The notes beneath the pieces are model-generated. The model saw only the letters and a list, made by a program, of their open reading frames with translations, ran no database searches and had not been told where the DNA came from. DNA of 64,000 nucleotides from Paenibacillus sp. DCT19. Lineage in GTDB: Bacteria; Bacillota; Bacilli; Paenibacillales; Paenibacillaceae. The first letter of the stretch is position 1; each line of letters opens with the position of its first letter. Both the position numbers and the translations under genes were made by a program. The DNA lies in NCBI RefSeq assembly GCF_003268635.1, contig NZ_CP029639.1, positions 2,491,501 to 2,555,500 on the forward strand. The letters run 5' to 3'. Positions 1 through 9,042 of this stretch are shown in pieces.

Positions 1-2
1 TT

Positions 3-1139
3 GCTTTTACCGCCTGGAGGATGCAGAATACGCTGAAATCCAAACAAGTGGCTGAAGAGCAGTTGGAGGAGGAGCAACAGATCGAAGAAGTTCGAAGCCC
101 TGAAAGTGTGATTAACCTTCTTCAAGTGGATCCGATCGAGTTCGAATTTGGATATGGATTGATCCCTCTTGCTGATAACCAGCAAGGTGGTGACTTGTTG
201 GATCGAATTATTATGATTCGTAGACAGTGTGCGCTTGAACTGGGTCTAGTAGTTCCTGTCATTCGTATTCGAGACAACATTCAATTAAGACCTAATGAAT
301 ATGTAATCAAAATCAAAGGTAATGTTGTTGGTGGTGGAGAACTGCTTCTGAATCATTACTTGGCGATGAGTCCAGGGTATGAAGAAGAATCGGTAACCGG
401 TATTGAGACGACAGAGCCTGCCTTTGGACTTCCAGCTTTGTGGATTGACGAGCTGACCAAAGATAGAGCAGAACTTGCTGGTTATACCGTTGTAGATCCG
501 CCTTCGGTTGTAGCAACGCATCTAACTGAATTGATTAAGAAACACGCACATGAATTACTTGGAAGACAAGAAACAAAAGCGCTTGTGGATAACCTCAGAG
601 AAAATTATGCCGCTCTTGTGGATGAATTGATTCCTTCTGTTCTAGCGATTGGTGATGTTCAAAAGGTACTAGCCAAACTATTGCGTGAGAAAATATCCAT
701 ACGAGACATGGTTACCATCTTTGAGACACTAGCTGACTATGGTACGTATACCAAAGATCCAGACGTGCTAACCGAGTATGTAAGACAATCGCTCTCACGT
801 CAGATTACGCAGCAGTTCTCACAGAAAGGTGAGACACTTAGAGTAATCACGGTTGGTCCTGGCTTAGAGAAAAAAATTGCTGAGTCTGTACAACAGTCAG
901 AGCAAGGTAGCTATCTTGCATTAGATCCAGTGTCTACACAGAGTGTCTATCAAAAGTTGACAGAACAGGTGAATCGATTGATTCAATCTGGTCAGCAACC
1001 AGTTGTATTAACATCTCCAACCATTCGGATGTACTTGCGCCAAGTCATTGAGCGTACTATGCAGGACATACCAGTGCTTTCCTATAGCGAGTTGGAACCG
1101 AATGTTGAAATCCAAAGTGTCGGGGTGGTGAACTTATGA
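3..1139 (+). CDS. flhA: Flagellar type III export gate protein FlhA, C-terminal part (5' end outside window)
   Basis: FlhA forms the nonameric export gate of the flagellar type III secretion apparatus; its cytoplasmic C-domain docks chaperone-substrate complexes. The frame is open from base 3 without a start, so only the cytoplasmic part is present (about 378 codons). Visible family signatures are the linker rich in Glu/Gln right after the membrane part, the segment DPIEFEFGYGLIPLAD, the RRQCALELG motif, and the late segment with VVLTSPTIRMYLRQVIE. The stop codon overlaps the flhF start (ATGA), so the two are translationally coupled. The apparent ATG at 21 is internal. Identification rests on family motifs and on the flhF-flhG neighbours. 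Confidence 0.95.
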   Translation, partial: AFTAWRMQNTLKSKQVAEEQLEEEQQIEEVRSPESVINLLQVDPIEFEFGYGLIPLADNQQGGDLLDRIIMIRRQCALELGLVVPVIRIRDNIQLRPNEYVIKIKGNVVGGGELLLNHYLAMSPGYEEESVTGIETTEPAFGLPALWIDELTKDRAELAGYTVVDPPSVVATHLTELIKKHAHELLGRQETKALVDNLRENYAALVDELIPSVLAIGDVQKVLAKLLREKISIRDMVTIFETLADYGTYTKDPDVLTEYVRQSLSRQITQQFSQKGETLRVITVGPGLEKKIAESVQQSEQGSYLALDPVSTQSVYQKLTEQVNRLIQSGQQPVVLTSPTIRMYLRQVIERTMQDIPVLSYSELEPNVEIQSVGVVNL

Positions 1140-2485
1140 GAGTAAAACAATACGTTGTTGAGACCATGCCCGAAGCGATGCTTCAAATTCGTAAAGACTT
1201 GGGAAGTGATGCCGTTATCTTGTCTACCAAAGAGATCAAGGTAGGCGGGGTCCTCGGTATGTTCCGTAAAAAGAAGATTGAAGTTGTAGCTGCAGTTGAT
1301 AAGGCAGAGAAAAAAGAAACGAAGAAGCAAGCTCAACCTCAGTTTGCACCTGTACCGCGTGCTTTTGTTCCTGAAGCCTACCGTCAAACAGCCCGTACAT
1401 TTGATAAGGCTTCAGATTCGCCAGTTGCTAAATCAACCGATCATTCGTTAACTGAAGAACGTGCGGATGCTAATCCTGTGTTTGAATCGAGTCAGCTGGA
1501 TTCAAACACAGATAAGAGCAAATCTGATTTGAACCTCGATTATAAACCGCGACCGGAAGGGGCGGATTTTTCGGGTTCAAGCTCTCCCTCTATACAGAAG
1601 AGCAATACCTTAGATCAGCAACAACTAATGTCTGAACTGCAAGATCTGAAACAGATGATGTCCAAGATATCCAGATTAGGAGTCGCGGAAGAGAATCTAC
1701 CAGAACAACTGCGCCTCGTAAGAGATCGTCTGAACGAGCAAGAAGTTTGGCCAAATGTATCGGAATCTTGGTTTGAAGCTGTTCAGCGGAAAATCACTGA
1801 GGACGAGTTAAAGGAAGAAAACAGTTATGAGGCCATGGAACAAGTGATAACGCAGTTCTTGAAAGATCGTATCGCTGAAGGTATTCTTTCTACCACTCGA
1901 ATCGTGTATGTAGCTGGACCAACGGGGGTTGGTAAAACAACCACCATTGCCAAGCTGGCTGCTGAGCAGATGTTCAAGAACCATCGTAAAGTTGGATTCA
2001 TCACTTCCGACACTTACCGGATCTCGGCAGTAGAGCAGCTTAGAACGTATGCTTCTATCTTAAATGTTCCACTTGAAGTGGTGCAGTCTCCGGGTGATAC
2101 TCAGCGAGCTATATCTCGGCTACAGGAATGTGATCTGATCTTTATGGACACTGCCGGAAGAAACTATAGAAATGAGTTACTAGTTTCCGAGTTACAAAGC
2201 CTATTGGCTCCCGTTGAGAACAGTGAAACCTTTTTGGTTATGAGTATGACATCCAAAAGTACAGATATGGTTCAGATCACAGAACACTTTAGTAAGTATG
2301 GTCTGGACAAAGTGATTTTCACGAAGATGGACGAAACAGGCAGTTGTGGATCCATGTTCAACCTGTTATATCAGTTTCCACTCAAACTCGCATATGTCAC
2401 GAATGGACAAAATGTTCCTGATGATCTGCTGAAGCCTGAGGCGAGCACTCTCACAAAACAATTGTTGGGAGAGCGTGCACAATGA
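1136..2485 (+). CDS. flhF: Flagellar biosynthesis GTPase FlhF
   Basis: FlhF is an SRP-type GTPase that helps place and assemble flagella at the membrane and is stimulated by FlhG. The 449-aa protein has a basic N-terminal B domain, a poorly conserved Ser/Asp/Gln-rich linker (about 70-190), then the NG GTPase domain. The P-loop GPTGVGKTTT lies near residue 261, followed by DTYRISAVEQLRTYA, DTAGRN and TKMDETG, which are SRP-GTPase signatures. It overlaps flhA and flhG by 4 bases each (ATGA), so the three are in one operon. The length is longer than the B. subtilis protein because of the linker. Confidence 0.96.
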   Translation: MRVKQYVVETMPEAMLQIRKDLGSDAVILSTKEIKVGGVLGMFRKKKIEVVAAVDKAEKKETKKQAQPQFAPVPRAFVPEAYRQTARTFDKASDSPVAKSTDHSLTEERADANPVFESSQLDSNTDKSKSDLNLDYKPRPEGADFSGSSSPSIQKSNTLDQQQLMSELQDLKQMMSKISRLGVAEENLPEQLRLVRDRLNEQEVWPNVSESWFEAVQRKITEDELKEENSYEAMEQVITQFLKDRIAEGILSTTRIVYVAGPTGVGKTTTIAKLAAEQMFKNHRKVGFITSDTYRISAVEQLRTYASILNVPLEVVQSPGDTQRAISRLQECDLIFMDTAGRNYRNELLVSELQSLLAPVENSETFLVMSMTSKSTDMVQITEHFSKYGLDKVIFTKMDETGSCGSMFNLLYQFPLKLAYVTNGQNVPDDLLKPEASTLTKQLLGERAQ

Positions 2486-3369
2486 AAGACCAGGCAGCCT
2501 CACTCAGAAGCATGGTTCCTTCCCGAGATGGTATAAACGGAGTCGATTGGGCGAAACGTTCCTCCAAAATCATTACCATTGCCAGTGGAAAAGGTGGAGT
2601 TGGAAAATCAAATTTTACTTTGAATTTTGCTCTGGCCTTGCAATCCTTAGGAAGGAAAGTACTCGTTTTTGATGCAGATATAGGGATGGCTAATATTGAT
2701 GTATTGATGGGAACTTCTTCTCCTTATAATTTGTATCATTTGCTGTATCGGCAGAAGTCCATTCAGGAAATTATCCAGCTTGGTGCAGGTGGCCTGCCTT
2801 ATATCGCAGGTGGTTCGGGAATGAAAGAGTTGTTTTCATTGTCAGACCGAGATCTTGAATTTTTTGCACAACAAGTAGAAGAGATTGCCCAGGAAATGGA
2901 TTACGTAATCTTTGATACCGGAGCAGGTCTCTCAAGAGAGAATATGAAATTTATTGGTGCTGCTGATGAATGCTTAATCGTAACCACACCTGAACCGACC
3001 TCAATAACCGATGCTTATGCTTTAGTCAAAGTTATGCATGGCCAGGAAAATGCTACACCATTTCGAATGATCGTTAACCGGGTGGAAGACGAACAAGAGG
3101 CGCAGCGAGTGGCAGAGAAAATAGCTGGAGTAGCAAAGCGTTTTTTGCAGACGGATATCCCACTTCTAGGGTACATCTCAGAAGATATCCAGGTGGTAAA
3201 GGCTGTAAAGAGGCAGGTGCCTTTTAGCCTAGCATTCCCAAATACCAAGGCAACAAGAGACATAACGCGACTTGCTCTTCGTTATTTGGCTGTACCTGCT
3301 ACAACCGGATCCGAAACCTTGACAGGAATCAGGGGATTTATGAGAAAGTGGCTTAAGAAGACAACATGA
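2482..3369 (+). CDS. flhG: MinD-like ATPase FlhG (YlxH)
   Basis: FlhG is a ParA/MinD-family ATPase that controls flagellar number and position and activates FlhF. The 295-aa protein shows the deviant Walker A motif SGKGGVGKS near residues 35-43, the FDADIGMANIDVLMG segment that follows it in this family, and the VIFDTGAGLS Walker B region. An N-terminal extension with an RxMxxSRxG-like basic stretch precedes the ATPase domain; this is the region that in known FlhG proteins contacts FlhF. It overlaps flhF by 4 bases. The C-terminus is basic (MRKWLKKTT), consistent with a membrane-targeting tail, which is an inference. Confidence 0.95.
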   Translation: MKDQAASLRSMVPSRDGINGVDWAKRSSKIITIASGKGGVGKSNFTLNFALALQSLGRKVLVFDADIGMANIDVLMGTSSPYNLYHLLYRQKSIQEIIQLGAGGLPYIAGGSGMKELFSLSDRDLEFFAQQVEEIAQEMDYVIFDTGAGLSRENMKFIGAADECLIVTTPEPTSITDAYALVKVMHGQENATPFRMIVNRVEDEQEAQRVAEKIAGVAKRFLQTDIPLLGYISEDIQVVKAVKRQVPFSLAFPNTKATRDITRLALRYLAVPATTGSETLTGIRGFMRKWLKKTT

Positions 3370-3400
3370 TTCTTGAAAAAAGGAAACAGGGGTGAACAAC

Positions 3401-4846
3401 ATGGCGGTGTATCAAGTATTGGTTGTCGATGATTCCGCTTTTATGCGTAAGATTGTTTCAGATTTAATTGAAGCGGATTCGGAATTCAAGGTGGCGGCAA
3501 CAGCAGCAAATGGAAAAGAAGCTATTCAAAAAGCATTGGATGTAAAGCCCGATATTATAACTATGGATGTCGAGATGCCCGAGATGAATGGCCTTGACGC
3601 ATTGCAAGGTATCATGAAGCAGTCGTATGTTCCAGTTATTATGTTATCGGGTATTAATGAACAAGGCATGAAAGAGACCATTATGGCTCTGGAGGCTGGG
3701 GCATTTGATTTCATTCGTAAGCCATCCATATCACATGATCAAGACATTGCCCAGGTAGGGAAAGCATTGGTTGAGCGTATGAGAGCGGCTATGAATGAAG
3801 TTGAACGAAAAGCGAACCGAGAGGCGTCCCTGCAGAAAAAAGAGGAGGCTCAGGGTAACCTGATGAATCAATCTCAGCGAATACAGCGGGATGTAGCTGC
3901 TGTGCCATCGCGTAGGGAGCTTGACCAGAAAAAGATAGAGCCTGCAAAACTTGAAAAACGAGCGAGCAGTGAACAAACTCCCTCTGTTCAGTCCAAAGTT
4001 GTACCTAAGAACACACCGCCGCTGTTGAATCAAAAGCCAGCACGTGTGGATCAAAAGACAGAGGTTTCAAAAAGTTCTGATCGCAAGCTTGAACCTAAAG
4101 AAATTAAAGAGTTGAGACCAAGCAAGCCCGCAGCTCCGCCCAAGGAAATCCGATCCGCACGTATTCAACGTGTGGCTGCCGACCAGGTAGCCGCTACGTC
4201 TGCCTCCGGGAATACTCCTGAGAGCAGAGTAGCCCCTACGCAACGAGGTGTGTCGTCCCTGGAGGTTGGATTCAATAAGCTTGTAGCGATTGGGTGCTCA
4301 ACAGGTGGACCAAGGGCTCTTAAAACGTTGCTAGAGCAGTTGCCTGCTGATCTGCCGGCTCCTGTGGTCATTGTGCAGCACATGCCGCCCAATTTCACCA
4401 GATCACTTGCCCAGCGATTAAATACGTTCAGCCCACTTCATGTGGTAGAAGCCGAAGAAGGAATGATTCTGAAAAAAGGAACAGCCTATATTGCTCCTGG
4501 CGGATATCATATCAAAGTAAACAGAACGTCGGATGGCAAGTTCATTCTGAAGCTTACAGAGGAACATCCGGTTAATGGCCATAGACCATCAGTCGATACG
4601 ATGTTTGAATCTCTTTTGCCACACACATCGCTGCAGCGTCATTTGGTCTTATTGACTGGGATGGGAAGTGACGGAGCTCGCATGATGAAGAAATTATACG
4701 AATCAGGTGTCACTTCAACGTTTGCCGAGAATGAAGAAACATGTGTTGTATATGGAATGCCGCGTTCTGCTGTAGAGCTGCAATGCGTGCGGCATCTCCT
4801 GCCATTGCAGGAGATTGCGCCAAAACTTGTTCAAGCTGTGAAATAA
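3401..4846 (+). CDS. cheB: Chemotaxis protein-glutamate methylesterase CheB
   Basis: CheB removes methyl groups from chemoreceptors, with phosphorylation by CheA turning it on. I chose the ATG at 3401, which has AGGGGTG about 7 bases upstream; a GTG at 3392 is an alternative. Of 481 residues, the first ~120 are a response-regulator domain with phospho-acceptor D56 (ITMDVEMPEMNG). The last ~190 are the esterase domain with Ser300 (GCSTGGP), His327 (QHMPPN) and Asp424 (GMGSDGA) as the expected triad. Between them is an unusually long Lys/Gln/Pro/Ser-rich linker of about 170 residues; the B. subtilis enzyme is only 357 aa. The gene follows flhG by about 30 bases and lies before cheA. Confidence 0.95.
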   Translation: MAVYQVLVVDDSAFMRKIVSDLIEADSEFKVAATAANGKEAIQKALDVKPDIITMDVEMPEMNGLDALQGIMKQSYVPVIMLSGINEQGMKETIMALEAGAFDFIRKPSISHDQDIAQVGKALVERMRAAMNEVERKANREASLQKKEEAQGNLMNQSQRIQRDVAAVPSRRELDQKKIEPAKLEKRASSEQTPSVQSKVVPKNTPPLLNQKPARVDQKTEVSKSSDRKLEPKEIKELRPSKPAAPPKEIRSARIQRVAADQVAATSASGNTPESRVAPTQRGVSSLEVGFNKLVAIGCSTGGPRALKTLLEQLPADLPAPVVIVQHMPPNFTRSLAQRLNTFSPLHVVEAEEGMILKKGTAYIAPGGYHIKVNRTSDGKFILKLTEEHPVNGHRPSVDTMFESLLPHTSLQRHLVLLTGMGSDGARMMKKLYESGVTSTFAENEETCVVYGMPRSAVELQCVRHLLPLQEIAPKLVQAVK

Positions 4847-4879
4847 ATGGAGTGAAACTCATGGAGGAGGTGCCTCACA

Positions 4880-6952
4880 ATGGACATGAACCAATATTTA
4901 TCCATGTTTATTGATGAGTCTAATGATCATCTGCAGTCGCTTAATGAAAACATGCTACAACTCGAAGGTAACCCGGAGGATTTAGGAATCGTTCAGGTTA
5001 TATTCCGCTCAGCTCATACCCTTAAGGGTATGGCTGCAACAATGGGATTTGAAGATTTGGCATCACTGACACACAAGATGGAGAATGTGTTAGATATGGT
5101 GCGTAATGAGAAGCTGAAAATGCAAGATTTCATCTTTGACACCCTATTTAAAAGTTTGGATGCGCTCGAAACAATGGTTCAGGATATTACAAATGGCGGA
5201 GAAGGTAAAGCGGATGTTTCCTCAATCGTTACTTCACTTCAAGCGATTGAAAGTGGCGAATGGACTGGAGGCGACGCTCCGGCGGCAGCTGCGGATAAAA
5301 CGACGGCTCCAGAAACCTTAACTGCAGTGCAACTGGACGAGTTCCAATATTCGGTACTAGATCAATCCATTGCAGAAGGACACCGCGTATTCTACATTGA
5401 AGTACTGGTAAGTGAGCACAGCCAGTTAAAAGGCGTACGTGCTTACATGGTATTTGATCTGCTAGAACGCTCCGGTGAGGTTGTAAAAGCATTCCCATCC
5501 GTTCAGGATATTGAACAAGAGAAGTTTGAGCGCAATTTCTCGTTATATTACATAACAACCAAAGAAGCGCAGGAACTTGAACAAGGAATTTTAAGTATTT
5601 CCGAAATTGAAAGTGCAAAAGTGATTCAGCTGGATCAAGAAACGCTGCAGCAGATGACGAACCAGGCAGCCGTTGCTGCCGAAGCTGAAGTCGTTGCTGT
5701 AAACGATGCAATTGCGGCATCTCAAGCCAAAGAAGCTCCTCCTAAAGCAGAAGTGAAGCCTGCCGAAACTAAAGCAGCGGCACCTAAGCAAGCGGCAGCT
5801 CCTTCACGTACGATTCGTGTAGATATTGAACGACTTGATGTACTCATGAATCTGTTCAGTGAGTTGTTGATCGATCGGTCACGACTAGAACAACTAGCTA
5901 GCGAGACGGGGAATAATGATCTGTCGGATACGGTAGCTCACTTGAGCAGAGTCAGCACAGATTTGCAAAATATTGTCCTGAAGCTGCGGATGGTTCCTGT
6001 AGACACCGTGTTCAACCGTTTCCCTCGTATGATTCGCGATTTAGCAAAAACACTAGACAAGAAAATTGATCTAGTGATTACTGGAGCCGAAACAGAATTG
6101 GATCGTACCGTTATTGATGAGATTGGCGATCCGTTGGTTCACTTGCTGCGTAATGCGGTTGACCATGGTGTTGAGTCGATTTCAGAGCGTGTAGCGGCAG
6201 GCAAACCAGAGATGGGAACCGTTAACCTGCGTGCATTCCATAGTGGTAACCATGTCTTCATTGAGATTGAAGATGATGGTAAGGGGATCTATCGTGAGAA
6301 GTTGTTGAAAACAGCAATTTCCAGAGGTGTTGTTACAGAGGAGCAAGGTGCGAAAATGAGTGACGATGAAGTTAATCAATTGTTATTTGCACCGGGTTTC
6401 AGTACAGCTGATGTGATCTCCGATATTTCCGGACGTGGAGTTGGTTTGGATGTTGTTAAATCAAAAATCACTTCACTTGGCGGTAATGTAACCATTCACT
6501 CTACACCGGGAAAAGGAACGAACTTCTCAGTTCAACTTCCATTGACCCTGTCCATTATTGCAGCCATGCTTGTACGAGTGGGTTCAGAGAAATATGCCAT
6601 TCCACTGTCTTCAATTGTAGAGACAGCGATTGTGCAGCGTGAGCAAGTTCGCAATATCCATGGTAATAAAATGATTACGTTCCGCGAGTCATTGATTCCA
6701 TATCTCTCATTAAATGAAGTGTTCTCTGTACCAGACTTCAATGATGCAGATGAGAAAGAAACGGAAATTGTTGTTATCCGCAAAGGAGATCGACTTGCAG
6801 CCGTATCTGTAGAGGAATTCATTGGACAAAGCGAGATTGTCCTCAAATCGATGGGAACTTATCTCCCTGCGATTGAAGGCATTTCAGGAGCAACGATTCT
6901 TGGAGATGGACAAGTAGCTCTGATTGTTGATCCTAACGCATTCATCAAATAA
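4880..6952 (+). CDS. cheA: Chemotaxis histidine kinase CheA
   Basis: CheA is the central chemotaxis kinase, signalling from receptors to CheY and CheB. The 690-aa protein shows the Hpt domain with phospho-accepting His46 (FRSAHTLKG), a P2-like docking region, an Ala/Lys/Pro-rich linker, the dimerisation domain, the ATPase domain with LLRNAVDHGVES (N box), DDGKGI (G1) and SGRGVGLDVV (G2), and a C-terminal CheW-like domain that binds receptors and CheW. The start ATG at 4880 follows GGAGGAGGTG about 10 bases upstream. All catalytic motifs are intact. It sits between cheB and cheW in the flagellar/chemotaxis operon. Confidence 0.97.
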   Translation: MDMNQYLSMFIDESNDHLQSLNENMLQLEGNPEDLGIVQVIFRSAHTLKGMAATMGFEDLASLTHKMENVLDMVRNEKLKMQDFIFDTLFKSLDALETMVQDITNGGEGKADVSSIVTSLQAIESGEWTGGDAPAAAADKTTAPETLTAVQLDEFQYSVLDQSIAEGHRVFYIEVLVSEHSQLKGVRAYMVFDLLERSGEVVKAFPSVQDIEQEKFERNFSLYYITTKEAQELEQGILSISEIESAKVIQLDQETLQQMTNQAAVAAEAEVVAVNDAIAASQAKEAPPKAEVKPAETKAAAPKQAAAPSRTIRVDIERLDVLMNLFSELLIDRSRLEQLASETGNNDLSDTVAHLSRVSTDLQNIVLKLRMVPVDTVFNRFPRMIRDLAKTLDKKIDLVITGAETELDRTVIDEIGDPLVHLLRNAVDHGVESISERVAAGKPEMGTVNLRAFHSGNHVFIEIEDDGKGIYREKLLKTAISRGVVTEEQGAKMSDDEVNQLLFAPGFSTADVISDISGRGVGLDVVKSKITSLGGNVTIHSTPGKGTNFSVQLPLTLSIIAAMLVRVGSEKYAIPLSSIVETAIVQREQVRNIHGNKMITFRESLIPYLSLNEVFSVPDFNDADEKETEIVVIRKGDRLAAVSVEEFIGQSEIVLKSMGTYLPAIEGISGATILGDGQVALIVDPNAFIK

Positions 6953-6996
6953 ACCAATTACGTTTAAGCTCTACATTTAATAGGGAGGTTTTTTAC

Positions 6997-7458
6997 ATGG
7001 AAGAAGAGTTGAAAGTTATCGTCTTTAAATTAGGCTCTGAGGAGTACGGCATCGAAGTTGAGAGAGTTCAAACGATTGAACGCATGATGCCAATCACGCG
7101 TGTCCCTAAAACATTCTCTTTTGTAAAAGGGGTTATCAATCTACGCGGGGTTGTTATTCCTGTCATTGATTTGCGTGGTCGCTTCTCATTGCCGGAAACT
7201 GAATATACCGATCAAACACGTATTGTCATTGTAGGTGTAGGCGATATGCAAGTAGGCTTTATCGTTGACGCTGCCAACGATGTCATTGATATCAAAAGCA
7301 GTTCAATTGATAGCCCACCTGAAGTGGTTGGTGGCGTTAAAGCTAGATATCTCCGTGGTGTGGCGAAGCTTGAGAATGAACGTTTGCTAATCATGCTTAA
7401 CCTGCACGAAGTCTTAAATAAAAGCGAAGTCGTTCAGCTGGAAAGTGTTGAGGGATAA
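6997..7458 (+). CDS. cheW: Chemotaxis coupling protein CheW
   Basis: CheW is a small adaptor that links CheA to chemoreceptors in the polar signalling array. The 153-aa sequence is a single CheW domain of normal length, with the SEEYGIEVERVQTIERM opening, the central VKGVINLRGVVIPVIDLR motif, and the VDAANDVIDI segment that follows. It starts at ATG 6997 behind a GGGAGG site and is 44 bases after cheA. No unusual features. Confidence 0.96.
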   Translation: MEEELKVIVFKLGSEEYGIEVERVQTIERMMPITRVPKTFSFVKGVINLRGVVIPVIDLRGRFSLPETEYTDQTRIVIVGVGDMQVGFIVDAANDVIDIKSSSIDSPPEVVGGVKARYLRGVAKLENERLLIMLNLHEVLNKSEVVQLESVEG

Positions 7459-7462
7459 CTCC

Positions 7463-8088
7463 GTGGAAATGTTCAACCGATTTGAGGGATTCCAGATGGA
7501 TGTGCTCAAAGAGGTCGGTAACATAGGAGCAGGCAACGCCGCAACGGCGTTGTCCCAGCTCCTTAATAGACCGATTGACATGGGCGTTCCAACGGTACAA
7601 ATGCTTCCCTTTGAAGAAGTTTCCGAAAAAGTGGGCGGGATGAACGAATCGTCGTTACTGTTTTCTTACGTGTCGAAGGGGAAGCACCAGGTAATCTGTT
7701 TTTTATGATGACACCTGAAGCGGCTAAGATGTTGCTTAATCGTCTTGCTGGTTTTGACTTGAGGGAAGGGTTTGACTTCACGGATATGGAACAATCTGCT
7801 CTGTCTGAGATTGGAAACATACTGGCTGGGTCTTATCTATCTTCACTTGCAGATTTTACGAAACTGTCCATGTATCCAACGGTTCCAGGACTTGCCATTG
7901 ATATGGCAGGTGCTATTCTGAGTTATGGTTTACTGCAATTTGGTGAAATGGGCGATGCTGCATTGCTAATTGACACTTCGTTCTTTGAAGGACAAGATGA
8001 AGTGGAAGGTCAGTTCTTCCTCATTCCCGATCCGACATCATTTGCTAAGATATTCGAATCATTAGGGGTGCCGCTAGATCATGATTGA
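7463..8088 (+). CDS. cheC: CheY-P phosphatase CheC, interrupted by an apparent 1-base deletion
   Basis: CheC dephosphorylates CheY-P and binds CheD in the adaptation system of Firmicutes. The two half-motifs expected of the family are present: EVGNIGAGNAATALSQ near the N-terminus and EIGNILAGSYLSSLADF in the second half. The reading frame is broken near 7625-7660: before it the frame reads ...EEVSEKVGGMNE, and one frame back the sequence continues as VTVFLRVEGEAPGNLFFMM. Adding one base, for example an A in GAATC at 7646-7650, restores a protein of about 208 aa, the normal family length. Start GTG 7463 is favoured by GAGGG 8-13 bases upstream. The 3' end overlaps cheD by 8 bases. Confidence 0.9.
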
Positions 8089-8578
8089 AGATAAAAGCGT
8101 CGTTAAAGTCGGTATGGCGGATTTGAATATTGCTCATCTTCCTGGCATAATCCGTACGACTGGCCTTGGTTCATGTGTGGGCTTAACAATGTATGACCCA
8201 CAATTGAAGCTGGCTGGAATGGCGCATGTCATGCTCCCTACTTCAGATATTGCCCGCGAGGGGAATTTGAATAGAGCCAAATATGCGGATACGGCATTGC
8301 CCGAGTTATTGGAGAAGATGGTTAAGCTCGGCGCTTCTCAGTCACGAATTGTGTCCAAAATGGCAGGAGGGTCACAGATGTTTGCTTTTTCGGGAGCTGG
8401 TGACACGATGCGGATTGGACCGCGAAATGCTGATTCTTGTCGGGAATGGTTACAGAAGCTCGGTATTCCTCTACTGGCTGAAGATACGGGCGGCAACTAT
8501 GGACGAACTATTGAAATGGACTGTGAGACTGGACTTTTGACTATTAGAAGTGTACAAATGGGTGTAAAGGAACTATAA
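8081..8578 (+). CDS. cheD: Chemoreceptor glutamine deamidase CheD
   Basis: CheD deamidates specific glutamines in chemoreceptors and, in Bacillus-type systems, stimulates CheC phosphatase activity. The 165-aa protein has the catalytic Cys32 in GLGSCVGL and His49 in MAHVMLP, and the MAGGSQMF segment that carries the conserved Thr/Gly/Gly surroundings in the family. It begins inside the 3' end of cheC (8-base overlap), consistent with coupled translation of the interacting pair. Confidence 0.95.
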   Translation: MIEDKSVVKVGMADLNIAHLPGIIRTTGLGSCVGLTMYDPQLKLAGMAHVMLPTSDIAREGNLNRAKYADTALPELLEKMVKLGASQSRIVSKMAGGSQMFAFSGAGDTMRIGPRNADSCREWLQKLGIPLLAEDTGGNYGRTIEMDCETGLLTIRSVQMGVKEL

Positions 8579-8583
8579 CCAAT

Positions 8584-9027
8584 ATGATAGGAAACTACCG
8601 CATTAATCTTGGAGCAGGCATAGTCGGATTTATTCTGACTTTTTTTGTAGCTTACAGCAGCAATGTGTTGATGACCAGTTTAATTCGCGGGTTAATCGGA
8701 TTTGTAGCCTGGTTTGCCCTTGCTTACGCTCTACGCTGGGGATTGGGATTGCTGCTGACTCCATCCTTAGATAGCAAGGGATTCGATTACGATCCCCTAA
8801 ACGGTCAAGAATTAAGAGGTTCACAGGTGGACATTAAACTCGAAGATGATGGTCAAGAGCTCAACGATTTGCTCAAAAATGGACAGAACGCCTCCTCCGA
8901 GGAAGATCTTCCGCCATCTGAGACGAAAGCTCCAACGGGATTTGCCCCATTGGATCCGCCTAAACTCGTTCGGACCAAAGAGCCGGAAGAATTGGCGCAG
9001 GCCGTTCGTCACCTGACAGACAAATAA
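8584..9027 (+). CDS. Small membrane protein of unknown function between cheD and sigD
   Basis: This 147-aa protein is not one I can name. Residues ~8-28 and ~35-58 are hydrophobic and look like two transmembrane helices (GFILTFFVAYSSNVL and LIGFVAWFALAYALRWGLG). The rest is a polar, acidic cytoplasmic-type tail of about 85 residues with Asp/Glu and Pro. It starts 5 bases after cheD behind AAGGAAC and ends 15 bases before sigD, so it is in the chemotaxis operon. Position suggests a motility-linked role, but that is inference only. Confidence 0.8.
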   Translation: MIGNYRINLGAGIVGFILTFFVAYSSNVLMTSLIRGLIGFVAWFALAYALRWGLGLLLTPSLDSKGFDYDPLNGQELRGSQVDIKLEDDGQELNDLLKNGQNASSEEDLPPSETKAPTGFAPLDPPKLVRTKEPEELAQAVRHLTDK

Positions 9028-9042
9028 GGAGGGTGAAATCAA

